Shown one piece after another: positions 16,007-25,697 of a stretch of DNA of 64,000 nucleotides (within the stretch, counting starts at the first letter, position 1; each line of letters begins with the position of its first letter). The position numbers were made by a program, and so were the translations under genes. The notes beneath the pieces are model-generated. The model ran no database searches. It was not told the DNA's origin and worked only from the letters and a program-made list of their open reading frames with translations. Origin of the DNA: Candidatus Dormiibacterota bacterium (lineage in GTDB: Bacteria; Chloroflexota; Dormibacteria; Dormibacterales; Dormibacteraceae); NCBI GenBank assembly GCA_024280995.1, contig JAMXLM010000002.1:62001-126000 (forward strand), written 5' to 3'.

Positions 16007-17304
16007 GCCGCAGGCTCTGAATTCGTGGGGATTTGCAGTCCCAGGAGCTGACCCGCCGTCGCCTGCATCACGCGAATGTCGATGACATCGCCGGCCTGGA
16101 CGTCCCCGCCGCGCAGGACGATCGCCCGCTTGCCCTGACGTATGCGCCCGAACGGCCGCTGCAGCTCGTCGCGACCCTCGACGAGCACTTCGACGTCGCG
16201 TCCGACCCAGCGCGAAGTCTTGCGAGCCGCGATCTCGCGCGAGAGGGCGAGCAGGTCGTTGAGCCGCCGGAGCTTCTCTTCATGCGGTACGTCGTCGGCC
16301 ATTCGCGTCGCGGCGAATGTGCCCGGCCGCGGCGAGTACATGGCGATGTGCACGACGTCAAACTCGAGCTCGTCGACCAGCGCGCGGGTGTTGAGGTAGG
16401 CCTGCTCGGACTCGCCGGGGAAGCCGACGATCACGTCCGTGACCAGCCCAAGGTCCGGCATCAGCATCCTCGCCCTCTCGATGATCGCCCGGTAGTGCCG
16501 CGTCTGATAGCCGCGCGCCATCCGCTTCAGCACCGTATCGTCGCCGGACTGGATCGGGAGCTGCAGCTCGCGGCATACCACGCCGCTTGCCGCCATGACT
16601 TCGAGCAGCTCGACCTCAAGGTCTTGCGGATGCGACGTCATGAAACGAAGCCTCTTGACGCCGGGAATCCTCTCGACCTCTCGCACCAGCGCGGCCAGGC
16701 CTCCGCGTCCGTCAGGGTCGTGGTAGTCGTCGACGTTCTGGCCGAGCAGCACGATCTCTTTCGCCCCATCCGCCACCGCGGCCCGACACTCCGCGACGAC
16801 CATGTCGATCGGCACGTGCTTCTCGCGGCCTCGAACTCGCGGCACGATGCAGAAAGTGCAGTTGTGGTCACAGCCCTGGATCACGCGTACGTAGTGGCTC
16901 ACACCGGTGCGCCCCGCGTGCGGCAGGGACTCGCCCTGCGAGTAGTCGTACCTGGACTCGAGTGAGGCGATGAAGGGCTCGTAGTCCCCTATCGGCACCA
17001 CCGCGTCAAGGTGCGGGAAACGCCCTCGCAGCCCATCGCCCTCCTTGCCCACCAGGCAGCCGGTCACCGCGATGGTGCGCTCCGGCGTCTTCCATTCGCG
17101 CAGCTCGTGAAGCTTCGAGTACACGCGGTCCTCTGACGCCTGCCGGATGACGCAGGTGTTGAGGATGGCGACGTCGGCCCGGTCGAGCGAATCCTCGACA
17201 TATCCCGCGGCCAGCAGCCGGCGCGCGAGGCTTTCCGAGTCCGCCGAGTTCATCTGGCACCCGATGGTCCAGATGTGGAAAGACCTGGTCTGCAGTGCCG
17301 TCAG
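16003..17304 (-). CDS. miaB: tRNA-2-methylthio-N6-dimethylallyladenosine synthase
   Basis: Radical-SAM enzyme adding a methylthio group to i6A37 of tRNA. The radical cluster cysteines are in CDHNCTFC, with TRAM-like sequence at the C-terminus. The first ATG (17253) sits just after the essential first cysteine of the N-terminal cluster (HIWTIGCQMN), so the true start must be upstream. No ATG, GTG or TTG exists there in frame; CTG at 17304, overlapping the spoVS stop as CTGA and five bases after GGAG, gives a complete 433-residue protein. Confidence 0.94.
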   Translation of the reverse strand: MTALQTRSFHIWTIGCQMNSADSESLARRLLAAGYVEDSLDRADVAILNTCVIRQASEDRVYSKLHELREWKTPERTIAVTGCLVGKEGDGLRGRFPHLDAVVPIGDYEPFIASLESRYDYSQGESLPHAGRTGVSHYVRVIQGCDHNCTFCIVPRVRGREKHVPIDMVVAECRAAVADGAKEIVLLGQNVDDYHDPDGRGGLAALVREVERIPGVKRLRFMTSHPQDLEVELLEVMAASGVVCRELQLPIQSGDDTVLKRMARGYQTRHYRAIIERARMLMPDLGLVTDVIVGFPGESEQAYLNTRALVDELEFDVVHIAMYSPRPGTFAATRMADDVPHEEKLRRLNDLLALSREIAARKTSRWVGRDVEVLVEGRDELQRPFGRIRQGKRAIVLRGGDVQAGDVIDIRVMQATAGQLLGLQIPTNSEPAA

Positions 17305-17609
17305 CGACTCTCCACGAGCAATCGGATTCCTGTGCGCTCCTCGCCGTCGATCGAGATGTCGATGAAGGCCGGGATGCAGACGAGGTCGAGACCACCCGGC
17401 GCGACGTAACCGCGCGAGATGGCGATGGCCTTGACCGCCTGGTTGATGGCGCCCGCGCCGATCGCCTGGACCTCGACCCGGCCCTTGCTTCGGATCACGC
17501 CGGCTATCGCACCCGCGACCGCCACCGGCTTCGAGGTGGCCGAAACCTTGAGCACCTCAACTGGAGCGCGCTCCGATGACATTGCTGGAACCCCTTCAAA
17601 CATGTTCAC
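17301..17609 (-). CDS. spoVS: Stage V sporulation protein S (SpoVS)
   Basis: A small alpha/beta (Alba-like) protein of up to 102 residues with the conserved core VEVLKVSATSKPVAVAGAIA, QAIGAGAINQAVKAIAISRG and LVCIPAFIDI. In Bacillus it affects septation and coat assembly, but it is also common in non-sporulating bacteria, so sporulation is not implied. Starts are possible at GTG 17609, ATG 17603 or ATG 17582; the last matches the family N-terminus best. It lies between ymdB and miaB, a frequent neighbourhood with rny. Confidence 0.93.
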   Translation of the reverse strand: MNMFEGVPAMSSERAPVEVLKVSATSKPVAVAGAIAGVIRSKGRVEVQAIGAGAINQAVKAIAISRGYVAPGGLDLVCIPAFIDISIDGEERTGIRLLVESR

Positions 17610-18387
17610 GGTCGATTCGCTGGATGGATGTGGCCCGGCCGCTGGAAGGATTAATGGTAACCAGAACCGAATTGAAAGTCACCGTGCCAGAGGCCACCAC
17701 GAAGCGGTTCGGGACCCCCGTCAGGAACCGCTTGATGACCACGTCCTTGTCCATCCCGATACAGCCGTCGCGGGGTCCTACCATGCCGACGTCCGTGACG
17801 TAAGCCGTCCCTCCAGGCAGGACGCGGGCGTCCGCCGTCGGGATGTGGGTGTGGGTCCCGACGACCGCGCTCACGCGGCCATCCAGGAACCAGCCCATCG
17901 CGGTCTTCTCCGAGGTCACCTCGGCGTGCATGTCGACAAAGACGATCGGGATGTCGCGGTGCTCGGCAAGGAGGCGGTCGACCACCTGGAAAGGATCGTC
18001 GTGGGCGTCCATGAAGATGCGACCCATCAGGTTGACGACGAGCACCTTCAGCCCCGCGCTCTCCGCCACCCACCACCCCTGACCAGGAGCCGCGGGCGGG
18101 TAGTTCGCCGGCCGAAGAACGCCCGGCAGGTCGGGAATCTCGCCCACGAACTCCTTCTGGGCGAACACGTGGTTTCCGGTCGTGATCACGTCGGCTCCAG
18201 CGCCCCTGAGCTCCGCCGCGATCTTGGCGGTCAGCCCGAATCCACCCGCCGCGTTTTCGCCGTTCACCACCGTGAGATGCGGGGTCAGCTCCTGTTTGAG
18301 GCCCGGCAGTATCGCTTTGACCGCTTCTCGGCCGGGATGGCCGACCACGTCCGCGACGAACAGGATGCGGAAGTCGTCGGCGGCCAC
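17596..18387 (-). CDS. ymdB: Metallophosphoesterase YmdB
   Basis: A 263-residue calcineurin-like phosphoesterase of the TIGR00282 family. Metal ligands are visible in ILFVADVVGHPGR, VVNGENAAGG, TTGNHVFAQ, FVDMHAEVTSEK and VVGTHTHIPTADA. Bacillus YmdB hydrolyses 2',3'-cyclic nucleotides and influences RNase Y targets; gene adjacency to rny here fits that link. GTG start at 18387; the stop lies 14 bases inside spoVS. It follows rny after an apparent intrinsic terminator, so read-through or a separate promoter is expected. Confidence 0.93.
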   Translation of the reverse strand: MAADDFRILFVADVVGHPGREAVKAILPGLKQELTPHLTVVNGENAAGGFGLTAKIAAELRGAGADVITTGNHVFAQKEFVGEIPDLPGVLRPANYPPAAPGQGWWVAESAGLKVLVVNLMGRIFMDAHDDPFQVVDRLLAEHRDIPIVFVDMHAEVTSEKTAMGWFLDGRVSAVVGTHTHIPTADARVLPGGTAYVTDVGMVGPRDGCIGMDKDVVIKRFLTGVPNRFVVASGTVTFNSVLVTINPSSGRATSIQRIDREHV

Positions 18388-18400
18388 CTCACGATTCTCG

Positions 18401-18438
18401 TGGAAAAGAAAAGGGAGCCGGTGTGACCCGACTCCCTT
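18401..18438 (-). terminator. Intrinsic terminator downstream of rny
   Basis: On the minus strand an 11-pair stem (AAGGGAG...CTCCCTT with one T-G pair, then CGG/CCG) with a 6-base loop at 18438-18411 is followed by TTCTTTT. It lies between the rny stop and the ymdB start. Confidence 0.75.
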
Positions 18439-18445
18439 GATGGAC

Positions 18446-19987
18446 CTACTTGGCGTACTCCACCGCCCTCGTCTCGCGCACCACGGTGACGCGGATCTGG
18501 CCGGGGAAGCTGAGCTCTGACTCGATTCGCTTGGCGATGTCGCGCGCCATCAGCTGGGCAGCCGAATCGTCGATCTGCTCCGGCTTGACCAGGATTCGGA
18601 CCTCGCGGCCGGCCTGGATTGCGTACGACTGCTGGACTCCGGTGAAGGAGTTTGCGATCTCCTCCAGCTTCTCGAGCCGCTTGACGTAAGCCTCGAGCGA
18701 CTCCCGCCGCGCCCCTGGACGGGCCGCGGAGATCGCGTCGGCCGCGATCAGAAGCAAAGCCTCGATGGTGTGCGGTTCCTCGTCGTAGTGATGCGCTCGG
18801 ACGGCGTGCACCACGGGCGCCGGAACCTGGTGCCTCTGCAGGAGGTCTGCGCCGATCACGGCGTGCGAGCCCTCGACCTCATGGTCGATGGCCTTGCCGA
18901 TGTCGTGCAGCAGGCCCGACAGCTTGGCGATGCGAACGTCGGCGCCGATCTCGGACGCCATCATGGCGGCGAGGTAGGCGACCTCTTTGGAGTGGTTGAG
19001 CACCTGCTGCCCATAACTGGTGCGGAACCTCAGGATGCCGAGGTGGCGGACGACCTCAGGGTGAAGGCCCTGCAGGCCGAGCTCCAGGACCGCCCCCTCC
19101 CCCTCCTCCTTGACCCTTTGCAGGACCTCCTGGCGGGACTTGGCGACGATCTCCTCGATCCTTGCCGGATGGATGCGACCATCCACGATGAGCTTGTTCA
19201 GCGCGACCCTCGCGACCTCGCGGCGAACGGGGTCGAACCCGCTGATGATCACGGCCTCGGGGGTGTCGTCCACGATCAGGTCGATTCCCGTGGCCTGCTG
19301 AAGGGCCCGGATGTTGCGCCCTTCCTTGCCGATGATGCGGCCCTTGAGCTCGTCGGTCGGCAGCGGCAGCACCGAGACCGAGACCTCGGCGGTCTGGTCG
19401 GCGGCGATGCGCTGGATTGACTCGGTGACGATCTCGCGAGCACGGCGCTCGCTCTCGTCACGGGCTGAAAGCTCGGCTTCGCGGACCTTGCGCGCGACTT
19501 CGTTGCGCAGGTCCTGCTCCACCTGGGCCATCAGGATGCCCTGAGCCTCCTGGCGCGTCATGTTGGCGACGCGCTGAAGCTCAAGCTCCTGCTTCTGGTA
19601 GCTCTCCTCGAGCCTGGCTTTGATGTCGTCCAGCGACTTCTGCTGGTTGGCCAGCTCCCGCTCGCGGCGGTTGAAGTCCTCGCCCTTGCGATCGAGGTTT
19701 TCCTCTTTTTGAAGAAGACGCCTTTCGATCTGCTGCGACTGCGCCCGGTACTCCCGGGCTTCCTGCTCGGCGGCGGAGCGGACCTTGACGGCCTCCTCCT
19801 TCGCCTCCAGGAGCTTTTCCTTGGCCTGGGTCTCGGCGTCGGCGATCGTCTGTTGCGCTTTGAGCTCCAGGGCCTGGGTGCCATCGCTCTGGCGGCGGCT
19901 GAGGACCATGTAGGCGGCCACGGCACCGGCGCCCAGGGCCACCACCGCCACCACCACGAGAAGCAATACGAAGACGTAAACAGGCAT
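18446..19987 (-). CDS. rny: Ribonuclease Y
   Basis: A 513-residue membrane-anchored endoribonuclease that initiates mRNA decay. N-terminal transmembrane helix (residues 4-30), a long charged coiled coil (about 40-190), the KH domain with [15 protein letters not shown], then the HD catalytic domain with [13 protein letters not shown] and further His/Asp residues. ATG at 19987 with GAGGTG upstream. Together with RNase J and PNPase in this window it completes a Gram-positive-type RNA decay machinery. Confidence 0.96.
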   Translation of the reverse strand: MPVYVFVLLLVVVAVVALGAGAVAAYMVLSRRQSDGTQALELKAQQTIADAETQAKEKLLEAKEEAVKVRSAAEQEAREYRAQSQQIERRLLQKEENLDRKGEDFNRRERELANQQKSLDDIKARLEESYQKQELELQRVANMTRQEAQGILMAQVEQDLRNEVARKVREAELSARDESERRAREIVTESIQRIAADQTAEVSVSVLPLPTDELKGRIIGKEGRNIRALQQATGIDLIVDDTPEAVIISGFDPVRREVARVALNKLIVDGRIHPARIEEIVAKSRQEVLQRVKEEGEGAVLELGLQGLHPEVVRHLGILRFRTSYGQQVLNHSKEVAYLAAMMASEIGADVRIAKLSGLLHDIGKAIDHEVEGSHAVIGADLLQRHQVPAPVVHAVRAHHYDEEPHTIEALLLIAADAISAARPGARRESLEAYVKRLEKLEEIANSFTGVQQSYAIQAGREVRILVKPEQIDDSAAQLMARDIAKRIESELSFPGQIRVTVVRETRAVEYAK

Positions 19988-20109
19988 TAGACATGCACCT
20001 CGTTGATTCAGTTGTCAAAGTGCGTGACCAGGCAGGGCCCGCAAGGGGCTCCGCCTCGGGTTGGCTCTATGACTTGCAGGCCTCAAAAGGGGCCCGCGTG
20101 ACCCTGATT

Positions 20110-20631
20110 CTAGGGTCCTGAGGTGGTGTCCGTCCCCCGCCAGACGGCCCGACACGCCTCCTGGGCGACACCCATCGAGAAGCCGCGTCGCAGGAGCTTC
20201 GCCCCGACCGAGTCAAGCAACTCCCGGTAGCCTGCCGGGCGCCTGTCGCCGGCCAGGCGACGCGCCAAGGTAGTGGCGGCAGCGACTTGCGCCGCCCGAT
20301 CGAACGTGCCCAGCGCGGCGTCGGCGGCAGGCCTGTCCACCCCCCGTGCGGCAAGCTCGGCCGCCAGCGCCAGCGGCCCGCGCCCTTCGGACCGCCGGCG
20401 CACGTGCCCCTCCGCGAACTTCCGGTCGTCGAGGTAGCCCATCTCGGCCATCCGCCCCAGGGCTCCCACGACCTCGTCCTCGCCATAGCCTCGGCGCTTC
20501 AACTTGCGCTGCAGCTCCAGGCGCGAATGGGCACGCATGGCCAGGAGCCTGAGCGCAGCGTCTATTGCAGCTGCGCGCTGCGCACGCCCGGCGGACGGGA
20601 CGAGCGGCTTAGAACTCCTCCGCGCCACCAC
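20110..20631 (-). CDS. recX: Regulatory protein RecX
   Basis: About 173 residues, composed of three-helix repeats: [36 protein letters not shown] and a C-terminal repeat with [13 protein letters not shown]. RecX binds in the RecA filament groove and restrains its activity. Start chosen: GTG at 20631 (or 20628), overlapping the end of recA by about 20 bases; the longer frame to 20850 lies in recA antiframe. Its position directly after recA is the usual arrangement. A small GACCCT/AGGGTC hairpin lies at its 3' end (20098-20115). Confidence 0.88.
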   Translation of the reverse strand: MVARRSSKPLVPSAGRAQRAAAIDAALRLLAMRAHSRLELQRKLKRRGYGEDEVVGALGRMAEMGYLDDRKFAEGHVRRRSEGRGPLALAAELAARGVDRPAADAALGTFDRAAQVAAATTLARRLAGDRRPAGYRELLDSVGAKLLRRGFSMGVAQEACRAVWRGTDTTSGP

Positions 20632-21655
20632 TTCTGGCAGGCGCCGACGCACGCAGCGGGGTGGGAGTGCCGCCCGCCGCCTTCTCCCGCACCTTGCCCT
20701 CGATCTCTGCCGCGAGGGTCGGGTTCTCGCGCAGGTAGTTGCGCACGTTCTCGCGTCCCTGGCCGAGTCGCTGGTCGCCATACGACATCCACGTGCCGCT
20801 CTTCTCGAAGATGCCGTACTCCACGGCGGCGTCGATGAGCGAGCCCTCACGGGAGATGCCTTCGTTGAAGAGAATGTCGAACTCCGCCGAGCGGAACGGA
20901 GGCGCGACCTTGTTCTTCACGACCTTGACCTTCACCCGCGCACCCACTGAGTCGAGGCCGTTCTTGATCACCTCGACCTTGCGGATGTCGAGCCGCACCG
21001 AGGAGTAGAACTTCAGCGCCCGACCACCGGGCTGCGTCTCGGGGTTGCCGAACATGATCCCGACCTTTTCGCGCAGCTGGTTGAGGAAGATGACCGCGCA
21101 GTTGGACTTCGAGATCGCCGCGGTCAGCTTGCGAAGGGCCTGCGACATGAGCCGCGCCTGCAAGCCGACATGGGTGTCGCCCATCTCACCTTCGATCTCC
21201 GCCTTCGGCACCAGCGCCGCGACGGAGTCGATGACGATCACGTCGACGGCGTTGGAACGCACGAGGACCTCGACTATCTCGAGCGCCTGCTCACCGGTGT
21301 CGGGCTGGCTGATCAGAAGGTCGTCGATCTTCACGCCGATGCGCGAGGCGTAGATAGGGTCCAGGGCATGCTCGGCATCGACGAAGGCCGCGACGCCGCC
21401 GGTCCTCTGGGCCTCGGCGATGACATGCAGCGCCAGAGTCGTCTTGCCGGCGGACTCCGGACCGTACAGCTCGGTGACACGGCCGCGGGGGATGCCCCCC
21501 ACTCCCAGGGCCAGGTCGAGCGGCAGCGCGCCCGTCGGTATCACAGTGATCTCACCGCGCAGGGCGACGTGCTCGCCGAGTCGCATGATCGCGCCCTTGC
21601 CGTACTGCTTGGTGATTTGGCCGACGGCGGAATCGAGTGCTTTTTCCTTTTCCAA
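20609..21655 (-). CDS. recA: Recombinase RecA
   Basis: A 348-residue strand-exchange ATPase. Walker [10 protein letters not shown], Walker [13 protein letters not shown] and the L1/L2 loop segments ([24 protein letters not shown] and [14 protein letters not shown]) are intact. Start: TTG at 21655 matches the family N-terminus and follows AGGAGG by 14 bases; a TTG at 21718 would add 21 residues but would sit about 8 bases from the predicted transcription start. The promoter upstream carries a perfect LexA box. recX follows with overlap. Confidence 0.96.
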   Translation of the reverse strand: MEKEKALDSAVGQITKQYGKGAIMRLGEHVALRGEITVIPTGALPLDLALGVGGIPRGRVTELYGPESAGKTTLALHVIAEAQRTGGVAAFVDAEHALDPIYASRIGVKIDDLLISQPDTGEQALEIVEVLVRSNAVDVIVIDSVAALVPKAEIEGEMGDTHVGLQARLMSQALRKLTAAISKSNCAVIFLNQLREKVGIMFGNPETQPGGRALKFYSSVRLDIRKVEVIKNGLDSVGARVKVKVVKNKVAPPFRSAEFDILFNEGISREGSLIDAAVEYGIFEKSGTWMSYGDQRLGQGRENVRNYLRENPTLAAEIEGKVREKAAGGTPTPLRASAPARSGGAEEF

Positions 21656-21732
21656 TTTGTTGCTAGATGCCTCCTGGAGCGTTTCGGCAAGTTTCCCTGG
21701 GCGTGGTTGCGTGTGCAATGCAGGTTGTTAAG

Positions 21733-21761
21733 ACCATATACGAACGGGTGTTCGCTGTCAA
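21733..21761 (-). promoter_or_regulatory. recA promoter with perfect LexA box
   Basis: On the minus strand TTGACA (21761-21756) and TATGGT (21738-21733) are 17 bases apart, and the spacer holds CGAAC-ACCC-GTTCG (21754-21741), an exact LexA operator. Confidence 0.9.
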
Positions 21762-21762
21762 G

Positions 21763-22827
21763 CTAGGCCGGCCGTAAAGCGCGTACCTCCGCGACGAGCA
21801 TACGCAGCGCCTCGGCGGCGGCCTGGCGCCGGATGGAAGCACGGTCGCCTTCGAACTTGAACTCCCGCGACGCGACGTGGCCGTCCGACGCCACCGCGAT
21901 GTAGGTCAGGCCCACCGGCTTGCTCGTTCCGTCCGCCGCAGGTCCGGCGATGCCCGTCACGGCGACGCCGAGACTGGTCCCCAGCCGCGTTCGCACGCCC
22001 TGCGCCATCGCCTCCCCCACCTCGCGGCTCACCGCTCCGGCGCCCACCAGCACCGAGCCGGCGACCCCGAGCTGGTCGCGCTTGACGTCGTTGGAGTAGG
22101 CGATCACGCCGCCGGCGAAATACGCGGAGCTGCCAGGTTGGTCCGTGATCAAGGAGCCGATCATCCCGCCGGTCATCGACTCCGCGACCGCGATGGTCAG
22201 CGCCGTGCCGGCCAGTGCCTCCGCCAGCTCGGCCGGCGATGCCTCGGGCGCTCCCCCAGCCACCGCCGCCCGCCTGCGCGCCGGGTCGAACGGCGCGATG
22301 AGGTAGCGGAACCGCCAGAGGTAATCGAGACCGCTGACGACCGTGAAGACGATGGCGATCCCCACCGCGATGTCGGCCACCGGAACGAGGACGTGATACG
22401 GCCGCTGCAGGATGAGCAGCGTGACCGCGCTCATCTGGGTGACCGTCTTCGTCTTGCCCAGCGGCGCGGCCGCGATGACCCGGCCCTGGCCGGCGCCGAC
22501 CGAGCGGAGGATCGTGATGATCAGCTCGCGGGAGAAGATCACGACCACGACCCACGCGGCGACCAGTCCTTCCTGGACGAGGACGATCAGGACGGCGAGG
22601 ACGAAGAGCTTGTCGGCGAGCGGGTCGAGGAACTTGCCGAGGTCGCTGACCCTTCCGCTGCGCCGCGCGAGCTGACCGTCGAGCGTGTCGGTCAGTGAGA
22701 AGGCGATGAAGAGAATCGCCGCCAACTGGTCGTGGCCCGGAAAGCGCATCAACAGGAGCGCCATCAAGATCGGGATGGCGACCAGGCGACTGATCGTCAG
22801 CGCGTTTGGGATGTTCATCCCAGGCAC
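21763..22827 (-). CDS. Fusion of phosphatidylglycerophosphate synthase (PgsA) and CinA C-terminal amidase
   Basis: A single 354-residue frame joins two enzymes. Residues 1-180 are a membrane CDP-alcohol phosphotransferase with the motif DTLDGQLARRSGRVSDLGKF followed by LDPLADK, expected to make phosphatidylglycerophosphate. Residues 195-354 are the CinA C-terminal domain (PncC-like nicotinamide-nucleotide amidase) with AESMTGGMIGSLIT and VTGIAGPAADGTSKPVG. The genes are commonly adjacent near recA; here no stop separates them. The linker (ARRRAAVAGGAPEASPAE) is short. Both halves look catalytically intact. It ends just before the recA promoter. Confidence 0.9.
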   Translation of the reverse strand: MPGMNIPNALTISRLVAIPILMALLLMRFPGHDQLAAILFIAFSLTDTLDGQLARRSGRVSDLGKFLDPLADKLFVLAVLIVLVQEGLVAAWVVVVIFSRELIITILRSVGAGQGRVIAAAPLGKTKTVTQMSAVTLLILQRPYHVLVPVADIAVGIAIVFTVVSGLDYLWRFRYLIAPFDPARRRAAVAGGAPEASPAELAEALAGTALTIAVAESMTGGMIGSLITDQPGSSAYFAGGVIAYSNDVKRDQLGVAGSVLVGAGAVSREVGEAMAQGVRTRLGTSLGVAVTGIAGPAADGTSKPVGLTYIAVASDGHVASREFKFEGDRASIRRQAAAEALRMLVAEVRALRPA

Positions 22828-22849
22828 AGTTTGCGCCCGCGTACGCGGA

Positions 22850-25141
22850 TTATTCGACGCCCAACCGCTCCAGCAGGTCGTCGACGTCGGGCAGGTTCAT
22901 CAGCACCTCGCGCGACTTCGAACCCTGGTAGCCGCCGATGACACGGTGCTCCGCCAGCTGGTCGACGATGCGGCCCGCGCGCGAATAGCCGACGTTGAAC
23001 TTGCGCTGCACGAGCGAGACCGAGGCGGCGCCTTCCGCCGCCACCGCACGAGCCGACCGGGCGAACAACGGATCGAGCTTGCGCTCCTCGCGGCGCTCGC
23101 CGTCCCAGTCCGAGACCGCCCCTTCCTCGAGGATCTCCTCCATGTAGCGGGGCGGGCCTTGCGTCTTCCAGAAGCTGACGACGCCTTCGACCTCCTGATC
23201 GCTCACGAAAGCGCCCTGGATGCGCGTCGGTTTGCCGGCGTCAACGGGCTGGTAGAGCATGTCGCCCCGACCCAGCAGCTTCTCCGCGCCGCCGGAGTCG
23301 AGGATGACACGGCTGTCCACCTGTGAGCCGACAGCGAAGGCGATGCGCGACGGGATGTTGGCCTTGATGAGGCCGGTGATGATGTCCGTCGACGGGCGCT
23401 GGGTGGCGATGATCAGGTGGATGCCGACCGCGCGCGCGAGCTGCGCGATGCGGCAGATCAGCTCCTCGATCTCCCCCGCCGCGACCATCATCAGGTCGGC
23501 CAGCTCGTCGATGACGATGACGACGTAGGGCAGCGGCCGGGCGAGCTTCTGAGTGGCCTTGTCGTTGTAGGCGGCGATGTTGCGCACGCCTTCGGCCGAG
23601 AAGAGCTTGTACCGGCGGTCCATCTCCGACACCGCCCAGCGGAGCGCCGCGGCGGCCTGGTGCGACTCGACGAGGACCGGCAGCGCGAGGTGCGGCAGGC
23701 CGTTGTATCCCGTCAGCTCGACGCGCTTGGGGTCGATCAGCAGCAGGCGCAGGTGGTCGGGCGTGACCTGGAAAAGCAGGCTGGTGATGAGCGCGTTGAT
23801 GCACACGCTCTTGCCCTGTCCGGTGGCGCCGGCGATGAGCAGATGCGGCATCCGTGTGAGGTCGGCGACGATCGACTGGCCGGAGACGTCGTTGCCGAGC
23901 CCGAGCGCGAGCTTGTTGCTGCCCTCGCGGAAGGCGGCGGTCTCGATTACCTCGCGGATCGTGACCAGCGCCGCGGACTTGTTCGGCACCTCGATTCCGA
24001 CCGCGGACTTGCCCGGGATCGGCGCCTCGATGCGCAGCGGCGCCGCGGCGAGGGCGAGCGAGAGGTCGTTCTGCAGCGCGGTGATGCGCTTGACCTGCAC
24101 GCCGGCGCCGGGCTGCACCTCGTACTGCGTGACCGCGGGGCCCGGATTGACGCCGATGATCTTGGCCTCGACGCCGAACTGCTGCAGCGTGCTCTCGATG
24201 ATCCGGACGTTGCGCTTGATCTCGTCGGCCATCCGCTCGCGGCGCGCGGTGACCGTGTCGAGCAGCGTGATCGCCGGAAGCTTCCAGTCGATCTCGGGCA
24301 CGTCGTCCTCGCGCTCGGCGACGACGCGCATCACCGGCGCCGCCCGTTCGGGCTCCGGTTCGTGTTCGCGCTCGCGCTCGCGCTCCGCGACAGGCTCGGG
24401 CTTTCGCAGATCGATGGCGGGCTCAGGCTCGTCGATCTCCCATGGGCTTGGCTGCTCCTTCGGCGCCGGCGCGGTGGCAAAGCTCGCCGCCGAGCGGGTC
24501 AGCTGGTCGGTCGAGGTCACGGCCGCCTTCACGGGCTTGCCCTTTTCGGCCTCTGGCCCGGAAACGAGGTCGCGCATGCGCGCGCCCTCGGCACGTGCGG
24601 CTTTCACCGCACCGAGCGCTGAGGCGATCAACGCGCCCGGGCTGAAGTGAACGGTGACGATGAGACCGATGACCAGGCCGGCCAGCAGCAGCGCCCACGC
24701 GCCGACCGCCGTGAACGGCGTGCTGAGCGCGTCGTCGATCACGCGACCGACAGCACCTCCCGCGTGTGCGACGAGCCCGAAAAGGCCTATGAGCGAGGCG
24801 ACGGCAACGAGTCCCGCGACCACGTCCACGGGTCGCGGACGCGGCGCCTTGGGCCACAGGAGATAGGCACCGAGCCCGATCGCGGCTCCGACGGGCACGA
24901 ACCAGGCAACGCCGAACGCCGAAAGCAAGCCTCCGCGGATCGCGCCGAGGATCGAGTCGGCGTGGCTGAGGATGCCCAGAACTGCGAGCAGCGCGGCGAG
25001 GATGAAGAGAACGCCAAGGATCTCGCGGACCTGGAGCGAGCTCAGTCGTGGGCGAGCGGCGCGCTTGCTCCGCTTGGAGCGCGATGACGAGCCGCGGCGT
25101 GAGCCGGATCGAGTCGAGCTACGGGTGGTGGTGCGACGCAT
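22850..25141 (-). CDS. ftsK: DNA translocase FtsK/SpoIIIE
   Basis: A 763-residue septal DNA pump. A basic N-terminus precedes four hydrophobic segments, then a charged linker rich in Glu/Arg/Pro, the motor with Walker A GATGQGKSV and Walker B VIVIDELADLMM, the conserved QRPSTDIITGLIKANIPSRIA, and the C-terminal winged-helix gamma domain (VSLVQRKFNVGYSRAGRIVDQL) that reads polar DNA sequences. ATG at 25141 chosen because the in-frame extension to 25282 runs into a palindromic intergenic element and is low-complexity. Confidence 0.95.
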   Translation of the reverse strand: MRRTTTRSSTRSGSRRGSSSRSKRSKRAARPRLSSLQVREILGVLFILAALLAVLGILSHADSILGAIRGGLLSAFGVAWFVPVGAAIGLGAYLLWPKAPRPRPVDVVAGLVAVASLIGLFGLVAHAGGAVGRVIDDALSTPFTAVGAWALLLAGLVIGLIVTVHFSPGALIASALGAVKAARAEGARMRDLVSGPEAEKGKPVKAAVTSTDQLTRSAASFATAPAPKEQPSPWEIDEPEPAIDLRKPEPVAEREREREHEPEPERAAPVMRVVAEREDDVPEIDWKLPAITLLDTVTARRERMADEIKRNVRIIESTLQQFGVEAKIIGVNPGPAVTQYEVQPGAGVQVKRITALQNDLSLALAAAPLRIEAPIPGKSAVGIEVPNKSAALVTIREVIETAAFREGSNKLALGLGNDVSGQSIVADLTRMPHLLIAGATGQGKSVCINALITSLLFQVTPDHLRLLLIDPKRVELTGYNGLPHLALPVLVESHQAAAALRWAVSEMDRRYKLFSAEGVRNIAAYNDKATQKLARPLPYVVIVIDELADLMMVAAGEIEELICRIAQLARAVGIHLIIATQRPSTDIITGLIKANIPSRIAFAVGSQVDSRVILDSGGAEKLLGRGDMLYQPVDAGKPTRIQGAFVSDQEVEGVVSFWKTQGPPRYMEEILEEGAVSDWDGERREERKLDPLFARSARAVAAEGAASVSLVQRKFNVGYSRAGRIVDQLAEHRVIGGYQGSKSREVLMNLPDVDDLLERLGVE

Positions 25142-25197
25142 GCTGCGGGCCCTGGAGCCGATCTGGATTCTACCCGTTCGGGAGCCGCATACTCTGC

Positions 25198-25388
25198 GGA
25201 GTGTCGCGCGCCCGAGTTCCGTCGCAGATTCGCGACCTCGGCGGCCGGAGGCAAGGAAAGGGTGGCGCGCCGAGAAGCGCATCTGTCGATGCGTGACGAG
25301 GCTGTGCCGGGCCCCTTGACGCAGCCTTCAGCGAAGCCCGGTCGCCGAGGGCGCGAAGATGCGAGGAACTGCGGGAGCGCGACGCTCT
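25198..25388. repeat. Long palindromic intergenic element, copy B1
   Basis: About 190 bases that fold on themselves almost end to end: the left arm (GGAGTGTCGCG...) is complementary to the right arm (...CGCGACGCTC), with long matching blocks such as CTCGGCG and AGTTCC. The centre is a hairpin CGCATC-TGTC-GATGCG. It shares AAGGAA-AGGGTGGCGCG and CGGGCCCC-TGACGCAG with copy B2 at 58108. It fills the gap between ftsK and the plus-strand zinc-ribbon gene. Confidence 0.8.
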
Positions 25389-25389
25389 A

Positions 25390-25692
25390 GTGGCGGTCGA
25401 TCCCTATGCAGAGGCGGAGGTTCGCTACAAGGTCCTCGTCGAGGAACGGCGGGTCGGCAACCTGCAGCCGCGCGCATTCCGGATCGCGGTCCGCGACCTC
25501 GCGGTGCTGGATAACGAGGGCCGGCGGTGGATGCTCGGACCGGAGGACGGGATCTGGTACCGGCGGGAGAACGAGCGGTGGCTTCAGGCCGATCCGCCGC
25601 GGAGGTTGGTGTGTCCGTCATGCGGGCATCACAACCTGGGCCGGCACAGTTTTTGCGTGGAGTGCGGCCACCGCCTGAATCGCGGCCAGTAG
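25390..25692 (+). CDS. Zinc-ribbon protein, unknown function
   Basis: A 100-residue soluble protein with a C-terminal zinc ribbon (CPSCGHHNLGRHSFCVECG, two Cys-x-x-Cys knuckles about residues 75-93). The N-terminal 70 residues (YAEAEVRYKVLVEERRVGNL, then WMLGPEDGIWYRRENERW) resemble a small beta domain that I cannot name. GTG start at 25390, immediately after a palindromic element. It is the only plus-strand gene in this region and converges on another zinc-ribbon protein. Confidence 0.65.
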   Translation: MAVDPYAEAEVRYKVLVEERRVGNLQPRAFRIAVRDLAVLDNEGRRWMLGPEDGIWYRRENERWLQADPPRRLVCPSCGHHNLGRHSFCVECGHRLNRGQ

Positions 25693-25697
25693 TGGAG

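Noticed and set aside
17301..17609. SpoVS as evidence for sporulation
   Set aside because: SpoVS occurs widely in non-sporulating bacteria, and no other sporulation-specific gene is present in the window.
25142..25282. N-terminal extension of FtsK
   Set aside because: It reads through the arm of a palindromic element and is low complexity; the ATG at 25141 is adequate.
25198..25388. tRNA or known structured RNA in the palindromic elements
   Set aside because: No cloverleaf, anticodon arm or CCA end; the fold is one long hairpin and the arms diverge between copies.
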